Origin: Nioella ostreopsis
GTDB taxonomy: Bacteria; Pseudomonadota; Alphaproteobacteria; Rhodobacterales; Rhodobacteraceae
DNA length: 64,000 nucleotides
NCBI RefSeq assembly: GCF_004000255.1
Contig: NZ_RCIQ01000017.1
Coordinates: 20,082 to 84,081 of the forward strand
Direction of reading: 5' to 3'
Part shown: piece after piece, positions 45,821-53,831 of the stretch
Layout: every line of letters starts with the position of its first letter
Numbering within the stretch: the first letter of the stretch is position 1
Translations under genes and position numbers: made by a program
The notes under the pieces: model-generated
What the model was told of the DNA's origin: nothing
Database searches by the model: none
Seen by the model: the letters and a program-made list of their open reading frames with translations, nothing else

Positions 45821-45845
45821 AGGGTGACCGGCCAAATCCCCGGTA

Positions 45846-46634
45846 TCAGCGCAGTTTCGGTGGCTTCCCCGGATCCATCCCCGGCGCGGTGCCCGGCACT
45901 TGTTCGGGTCTTTTTGGCTCCGGCAGATCAAAGCGAAGCCCTGTTTTCGCCAGCGATGCGCAAACCGGATCGGACGCCCGAAAGAAGCCCACATCCATCA
46001 CCCCGGCCTCGATTCCAGAGAATGTCAAAGCCTCTCCCGCCGCCCGCGCCAAAGCCGGCTCCGCCCCCGGAACCGGATCGACAAAAGCCAGCAAATGCGA
46101 TTTGCGACCGCCCGAATAGGTCACGCCACACAGGTATGCCAACCGCGCAAGCCCCTGAGCCGTAACAAGTTTTGCGTCCAACGCCGTGATCAGCGCCTCC
46201 GGCAATCCGACAGGCGCGCTGATTTCCTCAGGCGTTTCCTCGATCTCGTCCGGGGCTTCGGCAAGGGTCGCGGCAAGCCAGTCCACCGCCTCGGATGGCA
46301 CGAGGATCGAGGCCTCGGCACCGGGGTTCACCGCCAGTCCAATGCCCTGCCCCGCCACCATCGCCGCCAAGCCCCGGCCCGACAGAACCGCATAGGGTGC
46401 GCTGCCCTCGGCAAACTCGGCAAGACGTTCTTCACGATCGAAAACAAGCACATAGCTGGCATCCTCAACGGGAAAGACCTGCGGGGTGATCTCATCACCC
46501 CCCGCTTCCCCCGCAAGGGCAAGGAACAGTTCGCTATCTGCCAACCGCTCGTAGAAGCGCAGCCGCAATGCGTCATCCTCGGGCGCGGCATTCATCGCGG
46601 TCAGGGCGGCGTCAATCGGGGTTGTCTCGGTCAT
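45846..46634 (-). CDS. SseB family protein
   Basis: This 262-residue soluble protein has the SseB N-terminal domain (DALRLRFYERLADSELFLAL, then VFPVEDASYVLVFDREERLAEF and APYAVLSGRGLAAM) and a second domain ending SGIEAGVMDVGFF. SseB proteins have no settled function. The tail is Pro/Gly-rich. The ATG at 46634 overlaps the UDG-like stop by 4 bp. The longer frame upstream is antisense-like noise. Confidence 0.82.
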   Translation of the reverse strand: MTETTPIDAALTAMNAAPEDDALRLRFYERLADSELFLALAGEAGGDEITPQVFPVEDASYVLVFDREERLAEFAEGSAPYAVLSGRGLAAMVAGQGIGLAVNPGAEASILVPSEAVDWLAATLAEAPDEIEETPEEISAPVGLPEALITALDAKLVTAQGLARLAYLCGVTYSGGRKSHLLAFVDPVPGAEPALARAAGEALTFSGIEAGVMDVGFFRASDPVCASLAKTGLRFDLPEPKRPEQVPGTAPGMDPGKPPKLR

Positions 46635-47224
46635 GGCTTCAGCACCTCCTGGACGCGGGCGCGCAGGGCGGGCAGAAGCTCTGCCTCGAACCATGGGTTC
46701 CGCTTCATCCACGCGGTATTGCGCCAGGACGGGTGGGGCAAGGGGATCACGCGGGGCGCATGGTCGCGCCAGGCTGCAACGCGGGCGGTGACACCGGCCT
46801 TGCCCGGCAGGTGCCAGACCTGGGCATGGCCCCCGATCAGCAGCGTCAGCTCTATCTGCGGCAGCAGATCCAGCACCCGACCACGCCATGTCCTTGCGCA
46901 GATTGGCGGCGGTGGAAGATCCGAGCCCTTCGCGTCATATCCCGGGAAGCAGAAGGCCATGGGGACAATCGCGACCCGGTCGCGGTCGTAGAAGACGTCC
47001 TCATCCACCCCCATCCACTGGCGCAGCCGATCCCCTGACGGATCGGTGAAGGGCTTGCCTGACCGATGCACCCGCATCCCCGGTGCCTGCCCGGCAATCA
47101 AAAGCCGTGCGTCCGGCCCGGCCCAAAGCACCGGGCGGGGCGAATGGGCCGTTTGAGTTGCCGCGAAGCGGTCGATGCAAAGGCTGCAGCGGGTGATCTT
47201 TTGTGCCAGGTGATCGAAGCTCAT
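46631..47224 (-). CDS. Uracil-DNA glycosylase family protein
   Basis: This is a 197-residue protein of the UDG superfamily, which removes uracil or related bases from DNA. LLIAGQAPGMRVHRSGKPFTDPSG carries the motif-1 region and PLPHPSWRNTAW the motif-2 His-Pro-Ser. A CSLC motif near the N-terminus is reminiscent of FeS UDGs, but the full four-cysteine set is not clear. The ATG at 47224 is used. It is divergent from the arsR-like gene. Confidence 0.82.
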   Translation of the reverse strand: MSFDHLAQKITRCSLCIDRFAATQTAHSPRPVLWAGPDARLLIAGQAPGMRVHRSGKPFTDPSGDRLRQWMGVDEDVFYDRDRVAIVPMAFCFPGYDAKGSDLPPPPICARTWRGRVLDLLPQIELTLLIGGHAQVWHLPGKAGVTARVAAWRDHAPRVIPLPHPSWRNTAWMKRNPWFEAELLPALRARVQEVLKP

Positions 47225-47378
47225 ACCGGCAGGAAAGCGTGATGCGCTCGGAAAGGAAAGGGATTGTCGCCATGAGGCACCCACCCGACGGCGTCCTTGG
47301 CTGGTTTTTGCCGGAGGCGTTCGGGAACACCGACGCCGGACAGTCACGCTCGCTTCGGGGTGGACAACATTTCGTTAT

Positions 47379-47394
47379 TTCTATAATTATAGAA
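47379..47394. promoter_or_regulatory. 16-bp perfect palindrome overlapping the arsR promoter
   Basis: TTCTATAATTATAGAA is a perfect palindrome that contains a consensus -10 box (TATAAT, 47382-47387). A TGGACA (47361-47366) lies 15 bases upstream. It ends 2 bp before the regulator ATG. ArsR-family repressors bind such sites, so this is a likely autoregulatory operator. Confidence 0.65.
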
Positions 47395-47396
47395 TC

Positions 47397-47735
47397 ATGA
47401 AGCAGAACAGCCCCCCCCCCGCCCTCATATTCGCGGCCTCCGCCTTTGCGGCGCTTGGGTCCGAGCAACGGCTATCCATCTTGCGGCGGCTTGTTCGCGC
47501 GGGGCCGGAGGGGCTGCCGATCGGGGAACTGGGGGATGCCGTGGGGATCACCGGTTCGGTGTTGACCCACCATCTTAAACAAATGGTGTCCGCCGGGCTG
47601 CTTCAGCAGCAGCGCGACGGACGCCGGATCATCTGCGCGGTGGATTACGACGAGATCCGCCGCCTCTCGGACTACCTGTTGCAAGAATGCTGCGCCGATC
47701 AGGGCGGCCATAGTCAAGGAGCCCATCATGGCTGA
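47397..47735 (+). CDS. ArsR family metalloregulator
   Basis: This 112-residue winged-helix repressor has LGSEQRLSILRRLVRAG, then the recognition region ELGDAVGITGSVLTHHLKQMVSAGLL. The C-terminal QECCADQGG holds an adjacent cysteine pair as in some As(III)-binding ArsR proteins, followed by several His (HSQGAHHG). No ribosome-binding site precedes the ATG and the -10 box is 9 bp upstream, so the mRNA may be leaderless. It overlaps the permease gene by 8 bp. Confidence 0.88.
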   Translation: MKQNSPPPALIFAASAFAALGSEQRLSILRRLVRAGPEGLPIGELGDAVGITGSVLTHHLKQMVSAGLLQQQRDGRRIICAVDYDEIRRLSDYLLQECCADQGGHSQGAHHG

Positions 47736-48759
47736 TCTCACGCAATCCCCTGCCCCGCTGCGAGGTCTTTGGTCCCGCGTCGACAAGGTGCTGCTGACCT
47801 GCGCCGCTATCGCCCTGGCCATTTTCCTGCTGGATCGGGCGGCCTTCGTCCCCTCGATTGCCGAAGCTTTCACAAGCCTTGCCCATACCGGCCCGTTCAT
47901 CCTGTTCGCCGTCGCCGCCATTGGCGTGATGCGGGCAACCGGGTCCGAGCGGCTGCTGGAAGGCGCGTTCGAGGGGCGCGAGGTCCGGATGATCGTTCTG
48001 GGGGCACTCGCAGGCGGGTTGTCGCCCTTCTGTTCCTGCGAGGTCATTCCGTTCGTCGCCGCCCTGCTGGCCGCCGGTGCGCCCCTGTCTGCGGTCATGG
48101 CCTTCTGGCTGGCCTCCCCCCTGATGGACCCGGCCATGTTCGCGATCACGGCGGGGGCGATCAGCTTTGATTTCGCGCTGGCCAAGACCGTGGCGGCCAT
48201 TGCCATCGGCCTGTTCGGTGGCTTCAGCCTGATGATGCTCTCAGGCACCGCCCTGCTTGCGGACCCGCTGAAGGCTCAGACGCCAACGGGCTGCGGATCC
48301 TGCTGCGGCACGAAGAAGCTGAGCCTCAATTGGCGCTTCTGGCAGGAGGCAGAACGCAGGGCCCTGTTTGCCCGCGCTGCCTGGGACAACCTGCTGTTCC
48401 TCGGCAAGTGGTTGCTGCTGGCCTACCTGTTGCAGGCGCTACTGATCCGCTACGTGCCCGCCGAATGGATCGGCACCGCGCTTGGCGGCGACGGGATCGG
48501 CCCGATCCTGCTTGGCGCAATCCTTGGCGCACCAGCCTATCTGAACGGCTATGCCGCGGTTCCGCTGATCGCGGGCCTGTTGGAACAGGGAATGAGCCCC
48601 GGCGCGGCCATGGCCTTCGTGATCGCGGGTGGCGTCAGCTGTATCCCTGCGGCGGTGGCGGTCTGGGCACTGGTCAAGCCCAAGATCTTCGCGGCCTATC
48701 TGGGTTTTGCCGTGGTCGGGGCCATTCTTGCCGGTCTGAGCTGGGGTTTCATCGCTTGA
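47728..48759 (+). CDS. Permease of the ArsP / SO_0444 metal-efflux family
   Basis: This 343-residue inner-membrane protein has eight to ten hydrophobic segments. LSPFCSCEVIPFVAALLAAGAPLSAVMAFWLASPLMDP (about residues 96-133) is the signature of DUF318 permeases, including ArsP, which exports trivalent organoarsenicals. A middle loop has the cysteine cluster GCGSCCG, likely a cytoplasmic metal-handling site. It is coupled to the ArsR-type repressor. Substrate could be arsenic, copper or zinc. Confidence 0.85.
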   Translation: MADLTQSPAPLRGLWSRVDKVLLTCAAIALAIFLLDRAAFVPSIAEAFTSLAHTGPFILFAVAAIGVMRATGSERLLEGAFEGREVRMIVLGALAGGLSPFCSCEVIPFVAALLAAGAPLSAVMAFWLASPLMDPAMFAITAGAISFDFALAKTVAAIAIGLFGGFSLMMLSGTALLADPLKAQTPTGCGSCCGTKKLSLNWRFWQEAERRALFARAAWDNLLFLGKWLLLAYLLQALLIRYVPAEWIGTALGGDGIGPILLGAILGAPAYLNGYAAVPLIAGLLEQGMSPGAAMAFVIAGGVSCIPAAVAVWALVKPKIFAAYLGFAVVGAILAGLSWGFIA

Positions 48760-48849
48760 GTGCCTGCGAAACGGTCCCTTCCGTGATCCGTTGCGCCCGT
48801 TCGCGCAGCGTATGGAAGGCGCCATCCGGCCTGCAAATGTTAAGAACAA

Positions 48850-48880
48850 GCCCCCATTGCCCCGGCCGTGGGGGGCATTT
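48850..48880 (+). terminator. Candidate terminator after the permease
   Basis: GCCCCC (48850-48855) pairs with GGGGGC (48871-48876) and ATTTGTT follows. The U-tract is interrupted, so strength is uncertain. Confidence 0.45.
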
Positions 48881-48925
48881 GTTAGGAGAAATGCCGCAAT
48901 CCTGTCATATTTCCCCCGAAGAGCT

Positions 48926-48953
48926 TTGAAATCGTTGCTCTAACGGACATAAT
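48926..48953 (+). promoter_or_regulatory. Promoter of the kps cluster
   Basis: TTGAAA (48926-48931), 16 bases, then CATAAT (48948-48953). It lies 85 bp before the kpsT start in AT-richer DNA than its surroundings. The window between the permease and kpsT holds no gene. Confidence 0.55.
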
Positions 48954-49038
48954 AGCGCCCAAATGGATAGATAGATTGTCCGAAAGAAGCCCTGAACTCT
49001 GGTATCGGGGCCGCACATGGCAGCAATACAGGGCAAAC

Positions 49039-49698
49039 ATGCTTGAGTTTTCGAATGTCTCAAAGTCCTTCTGGACGGGCACACAGCGCAAGGTCATCCT
49101 GGACCGGGCGTCTTTCCGTGTCGAACTGGGGCAATCGCTTGGCATTCTGGCCCCGAATGGAACCGGCAAGACGACGCTGATCAACATGATGGCCGGGCTG
49201 GAAAAACCCGATGAGGGCGAAATCACCCGTGGCTGCCGCATCTCCTTTCCGCTCGGCTTCATGGGTGGGGTCATTCCCAACCTGTCCGCCACGGAAAACA
49301 GCCGCTACATTGCGCAGCTCTACGGGCTGGATCCGGACTATGTAGAGGCGTTCTGCCGGTGGGTCTGCGATCTGGAGGAATATTTCGACCGCCCGCTCGG
49401 CACCTATTCCGCAGGCATGAAGGCCCGGTTCCAGTTTTCGCTGCTTCTGGCGCTGGAATTCGATATATACCTGATCGACGAAGGCATGCCCCGCACCACA
49501 GACGCCAATTTCAACCGCAAGGCGGGCACGATCCTTGCGGAACGCCTGAAATCGGCAACCGTCATCATCGTGTCCCACCAGGCGGAAACGCTGGAAAAAT
49601 TCGCAAGACGTGCCGCCGTGTTGAAGGATGGCCAGTTTTACCAGTTCGACTCTCTCGAAGAGGCTAAGAGACTTTATGACTATGAAACCCAGGGGTAA
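49039..49698 (+). CDS. kpsT: Capsular polysaccharide ABC transporter, ATP-binding protein (KpsT-like)
   Basis: This is a 219-residue ATPase of polysaccharide exporters. Walker A is APNGTGKTT (about residues 40-48), the signature is YSAGMKAR, and Walker B is IYLIDEGMP. The signature and the absence of a C-terminal carbohydrate-binding domain fit KpsT of group 2 capsules rather than Wzt. The ATG at 49039 follows AGGG. No kpsM permease lies next to it in this window, which is unusual. It overlaps the KpsE-like gene by 23 bp. Confidence 0.86.
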   Translation: MLEFSNVSKSFWTGTQRKVILDRASFRVELGQSLGILAPNGTGKTTLINMMAGLEKPDEGEITRGCRISFPLGFMGGVIPNLSATENSRYIAQLYGLDPDYVEAFCRWVCDLEEYFDRPLGTYSAGMKARFQFSLLLALEFDIYLIDEGMPRTTDANFNRKAGTILAERLKSATVIIVSHQAETLEKFARRAAVLKDGQFYQFDSLEEAKRLYDYETQG

Positions 49699-51340
49699 GA
49701 AATTCCGCATCCGGCGCACCGGTCCGACGGCCCCCGCGGGGGAAACGCGCCGCGTGGCCGACGACTCGCTCGATGCACCGACGGATGACGGGTTCGGCAA
49801 TATGCGGTTCCCAACGGCGGGCGCACCTGCCGGGCAGTCCGCGACCCCGCAACAACCCGCTCAGCGACAGACTCAAGGCATGTCCATCGAGGAAGAGCTT
49901 GCCGCGATCCGGTCAGAGGGGTTGACCGGGCGCCAACTGCGGATGGCCCGACGCACCGCGCAGAAACATGGGCTGCAACCGGCGTCGGATTTCGACGCGG
50001 TGCGGCTGTTGCGCCGCCAGGGGATCGACCCGTTCGAACGGTCCAACATGCTGGAACTTGTGGTCAATGACGGCCAGCAGCGCGCCGAGGCACAGCCCCG
50101 CCTGCCAGCCACCGTGCGCCAGCCGAGCGTTCCCGCCGCCGCCCCGCAGACCGCCCCGGCCATGGCCCCGCCGACGCTGGACGATGCCGCCCGCGCGCAG
50201 GAAATCCTGCGCATGCAGCGCGATATCGCCGCCCGTCGCCGCAAGCGGCTGCTCCTGCTGTTCGCGCGGCTGATGGCCTTCGTGATGCTGCCGACGATGT
50301 TGGTGGGCTATTACTATTACAATATCGCGACGCCGATGTACGCGACCACCACCCTGTTCCAGATCCAGAAGGCGGAAAGCGCCAGCCCGGCGGGCGGCCT
50401 TGGTGGGCTGCTCGGCGGCACCACCTTTGCCACGGTCCAGGATTCCATTGCGGTTCAAAGCTTCCTCGAAAGCCGCGAGGCGATGCTGCTGCTGGACGAG
50501 GAACTGGGCCTGCGGGAGCACTTCTCGGCCCCCGAGATCGACCCGCTGAACCGACTGGCTCCCGATGCCTCGACCGAAGACCTCTACGCGCTCTATTCGC
50601 GCAACCTGACCATCGGCTACGACCCGACCGAAGGCATGGTAAGGATGGAGGTTCTGGCAGCAGATCCGCAGCTTTCGGCGGCCTTCTCTCAGGCGCTTCT
50701 GCGCTATGCCGAGGAACGTGTCGACCAGATGTCGCACCGCCTGCGCGACGACCAGATGGCCGGGGCGCGCGAAAGCTATGACGCCGCCGAGGACGCGCTC
50801 GCCTCTGCGCAGCTTCGCGTGGTGAACCTTCAGGAACAGACAGGTATCCTGAGTTCGGAGGCGGAAGTGGGGGCCCTGTTCAACCAGATCTCCACCTTCG
50901 AGATCCAGTTGCAGAACGAACGTTTGCGCCTGGATGAACTGCTGTCGGTCGACCGCCCGAACCAGACCCGCGTGGAGGTGGCCGAACGCAACATTGCCCG
51001 GCTGGAGGCCCTGATCGACGAGTTGCGATCCTCGATGACCGAGGATGCTAGCAGCCAGGTATCGCTGGCGCGCATCAGCTCGGAACTTGCCGTGGCGCAG
51101 GCCGATCTGCAAACCCGCCAGCTGATGCTGAGCCAGGCGTTGCAGGCTCTTGAAGGGGCCCGGCTGGAAGCTGAGCGGCAGTCGCTCTACCTGACCATCA
51201 GCGTGAACCCGGTCGCCCCGGACGAGGCCGCATTCCCCCGCAAGCTGGAAAACACGCTGCTTGCCTTCCTGATCTTTTCTGGCATTTACCTGATGCTGTC
51301 GATGACGGCCTCCATCCTAAGAGAACAGGTATCCGCCTAG
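49676..51340 (+). CDS. kpsE: Capsule export inner-membrane protein (KpsE-like)
   Basis: This 554-residue protein has a cytoplasmic, Gln/Pro/Ala-rich N-terminal region of about 190 residues, a membrane helix (LLLLFARLMAFVMLPTMLVGYYYY), a periplasmic domain starting PMYATTTLFQIQKAESA, a long coiled coil (about 340-490) and a C-terminal helix (LLAFLIFSGIYLMLSMTASIL). This topology is that of KpsE/polysaccharide copolymerases. The extra N-terminal region is longer than in E. coli KpsE. The ATG at 49676 has AAGAG nearby; 49682 is an alternative. Confidence 0.82.
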   Translation: MTMKPRGKKFRIRRTGPTAPAGETRRVADDSLDAPTDDGFGNMRFPTAGAPAGQSATPQQPAQRQTQGMSIEEELAAIRSEGLTGRQLRMARRTAQKHGLQPASDFDAVRLLRRQGIDPFERSNMLELVVNDGQQRAEAQPRLPATVRQPSVPAAAPQTAPAMAPPTLDDAARAQEILRMQRDIAARRRKRLLLLFARLMAFVMLPTMLVGYYYYNIATPMYATTTLFQIQKAESASPAGGLGGLLGGTTFATVQDSIAVQSFLESREAMLLLDEELGLREHFSAPEIDPLNRLAPDASTEDLYALYSRNLTIGYDPTEGMVRMEVLAADPQLSAAFSQALLRYAEERVDQMSHRLRDDQMAGARESYDAAEDALASAQLRVVNLQEQTGILSSEAEVGALFNQISTFEIQLQNERLRLDELLSVDRPNQTRVEVAERNIARLEALIDELRSSMTEDASSQVSLARISSELAVAQADLQTRQLMLSQALQALEGARLEAERQSLYLTISVNPVAPDEAAFPRKLENTLLAFLIFSGIYLMLSMTASILREQVSA

Positions 51341-51343
51341 CCC

Positions 51344-52177
51344 ATGAAACAAGTTTCGATCGGAAAGATCACAACCGGCAATGACCTTCCCCTGACGGTC
51401 ATTGCCGGTCCGTGCCAACTGGAAACGCTGGACCACGCCCGGATGATTGCCGAGCAGATGGCCCAGGCCTGCGAGACAGCGGGCGCGCAATACGTCTTCA
51501 AGGCAAGCTACGACAAGGCCAACCGCACCAGCCTTGGCGGCAAACGCGGCGTCGGAATGGACGAGGGATTGACCATCCTGTCCAAGATCGGCGCGGAATT
51601 CGGCTGCCCGGTCCTGACCGACATCCATTCCGAGGCGCAATGCGCCCCCGTGGCCCAAGCCGTCGACATCCTGCAAATCCCTGCCTTCCTGTGCCGCCAG
51701 ACCGACCTGCTGCTGGCCGCGGGCGAAACCGGGGCCGCGATCAACGTCAAGAAGGGGCAGTTCCTGGCGCCCTGGGACATGGCCAATGTGGTGAGCAAGC
51801 TGGAAAGCACCGGCAATACCCGCCTGCTGCTGACCGAGCGTGGCACCAGCTTCGGCTACAACACCCTGGTCGCCGATATGCGTGGCCTGCCGATCATGGC
51901 GCAATCCGGCTATCCGGTGGTGATGGACGCGACCCATTCGGTGCAGCAACCGGGTGGCCAGGGCGGATCGTCCGGCGGTCAGCGGGAATTTGCCCCGGTG
52001 ATGGCGCGCGCCGCTGTGTCGCTTGGCATTGCTGCGGTTTTCATCGAAACCCACGAAGACCCAGACAATGCCCCCTCTGACGGGCCGAATATGATCCCAT
52101 TGACCCAGATGCAGACCCTTGTGAACAGTTTGATGCAGTTCGATCGGCTGGCAAAAGCCGATCCGATACGACTCTAA
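51344..52177 (+). CDS. kdsA: 3-deoxy-8-phosphooctulonate synthase
   Basis: This 277-residue enzyme condenses phosphoenolpyruvate and arabinose 5-phosphate to Kdo 8-phosphate. Conserved stretches are VIAGPCQLETLDHA, FKASYDKANRTS, CRQTDLLLAAGETGAAINVKKGQFL and FIETHEDPDNAPSDGPNM. It starts 3 bp after the KpsE-like gene. Kdo is needed for lipid A core and also for the poly-Kdo linker of group 2 capsules, so its position here fits capsule assembly. Confidence 0.95.
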   Translation: MKQVSIGKITTGNDLPLTVIAGPCQLETLDHARMIAEQMAQACETAGAQYVFKASYDKANRTSLGGKRGVGMDEGLTILSKIGAEFGCPVLTDIHSEAQCAPVAQAVDILQIPAFLCRQTDLLLAAGETGAAINVKKGQFLAPWDMANVVSKLESTGNTRLLLTERGTSFGYNTLVADMRGLPIMAQSGYPVVMDATHSVQQPGGQGGSSGGQREFAPVMARAAVSLGIAAVFIETHEDPDNAPSDGPNMIPLTQMQTLVNSLMQFDRLAKADPIRL

Positions 52178-52195
52178 GATCTTACGGAGCCTTTC

Positions 52196-53692
52196 ATGAC
52201 CAAACCCCATTCCGTCGTCACCCAGAACACCTGGGCCTTTCTGCGCGACCCGATGATCACGCCGACCGGATTCCGCGAATATGATGCCCGCTGGAAATTC
52301 CCCGATGAGATCAACCTGCCCGGCATCACTGCGCTTGGTCTCGGCCTTGGCACCCAGATGCATGAAGCTGGGATTGATCCGGTCATCGCCGTGGGCAACG
52401 ACTACCGCGACTATTCGCTGTCGGTGAAGAATGCGCTGATCCTCGGGCTGATGCAGGCGGGCATCCATGTGAAGGATATCGGCCCTGCCCTGTCTCCCAT
52501 GGCCTATTTCAGCCAGTTCCATCTTGACGCGCCCGCCGTGGCCATGGTCACGGCCAGCCACAACCCCAATGGCTGGACCGGGGTCAAGATGGGCTTTCAG
52601 CGCCCGCTGACCCACGGCCCGGTGGAAATGGCCCGGCTGCGTGACATCGTCTTGGGCGGCGAAGGCGTGGCGCGGCCTGGTGGTGCATATGAATTCGTCG
52701 AGGGCGTGCGCGAAGCCTATCTCGATGACCTCGTGGGTGATTTCAAGATGACCCGCAAACTGCGCGTAGTCTGCGCGACCGGAAACGGCACCGCCTCGGC
52801 CTTCGCACCGGAGCTGTTCGAGCGTTTGGGGGTAGAGGTCATCCCCTCTCACAACGCGCTTGACTACACCTTCCCCAACTACAACCCAAACCCCGAGGCG
52901 ATGGAGATGCTGCATGACATGTCCGCCACGGTGAAAGACAGCGGCGCAGATCTCGCGCTCGGCTTCGACGGGGATGGCGACCGCTGTGGTGTAGTGGACA
53001 ATGAGGGCGAGGAGATCTTTGCTGACAAGGTGGGCGTCATCATGGCCCGCGATCTGGCCAAGCTCTACCCCGGATCGACCTTCGTGGCCGATGTGAAATC
53101 GACGGGGCTCTATGCCTCGGACCCGGAACTGAAAGCCCATGGGGCCAAGGCAGACTACTGGAAGACCGGTCACAGCCACATGAAACGCCGCGTGCATGAA
53201 CTGGGCGCACTGGCGGGGTTCGAGAAGTCGGGGCACTACTTCCTGGCGGAACCCATTGGGCGTGGATATGATTGCGGGATGCGCGTCGCGGTGGAAATCT
53301 GCAAGCTACTCGACCGCAACCCGGACATGTCCATGGCCGATCTGCGCCGCGCCCTGCCCGTCACCTATTCCTCGCCCACCATGTCGCCCTGGTGCGCGGA
53401 TACCGAGAAATACGATGTGCTGGACCGGCTGGTCGCGAAACTGGTGGACCGCCATGCGGAGGGCGGCTCGCTCGGCGGGCAGAAAATCGTCGACGTGGTC
53501 ACGGTAAACGGCGCGCGGGTGATGCTGGAAAACGGCGGGTGGGGGCTGGTTCGGGCGTCATCCAATACGCCCAACCTCGTGGTGGTCTGCGAAAGCCCCG
53601 AAAGCGAGGCGGAACTGCGCGCCATCTTCCAAGACCTCGATGCGGTGATCCGCACGGAACCCGGCGTCGGCGCGTACGACCAGACCCTCTGA
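52196..53692 (+). CDS. Phosphomannomutase/phosphoglucomutase
   Basis: This is a 498-residue alpha-D-phosphohexomutase. The phosphoserine loop is TASHNPNGWTGVK (near residue 120), the metal-binding loop GFDGDGDRCG (near 260), the sugar-binding loop KSGHYFLAEP (near 345) and a C-terminal phosphate-binding VRASSNTPNLVV. It converts mannose or glucose 6-phosphate to the 1-phosphate for nucleotide-sugar synthesis. It follows kdsA by 18 bp, fitting a polysaccharide operon. Which hexose dominates is unknown. Confidence 0.92.
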   Translation: MTKPHSVVTQNTWAFLRDPMITPTGFREYDARWKFPDEINLPGITALGLGLGTQMHEAGIDPVIAVGNDYRDYSLSVKNALILGLMQAGIHVKDIGPALSPMAYFSQFHLDAPAVAMVTASHNPNGWTGVKMGFQRPLTHGPVEMARLRDIVLGGEGVARPGGAYEFVEGVREAYLDDLVGDFKMTRKLRVVCATGNGTASAFAPELFERLGVEVIPSHNALDYTFPNYNPNPEAMEMLHDMSATVKDSGADLALGFDGDGDRCGVVDNEGEEIFADKVGVIMARDLAKLYPGSTFVADVKSTGLYASDPELKAHGAKADYWKTGHSHMKRRVHELGALAGFEKSGHYFLAEPIGRGYDCGMRVAVEICKLLDRNPDMSMADLRRALPVTYSSPTMSPWCADTEKYDVLDRLVAKLVDRHAEGGSLGGQKIVDVVTVNGARVMLENGGWGLVRASSNTPNLVVVCESPESEAELRAIFQDLDAVIRTEPGVGAYDQTL

Positions 53693-53696
53693 GACG

Positions 53697-53768
53697 GGCG
53701 CGGGGAAGGATCTTGCAAGATCCTTGGAAAATCCTTGCAAGGATTTTCGCCCGCCCCGCCGCAATGTC
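53697..53768. repeat. Twin-palindrome intergenic element, copy 2
   Basis: GGCGCGGGG (53697-53705) is followed by two perfect 20-bp palindromes: AAGGATCTTGCAAGATCCTT (53706-53725) and AAAATCCTTGCAAGGATTTT (53728-53747), two bases apart. Both have the core TTGCAA. Layout and left flank match the element at 18306, but the palindrome sequences differ. It follows directly after the phosphohexomutase gene. Confidence 0.8.
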
Positions 53769-53831
53769 ACGCTTTCTTGGGCTGCCGAAGCGCACTACGC
53801 TTTCGGCAGCCCTTTCCATTCGAGATATGCC

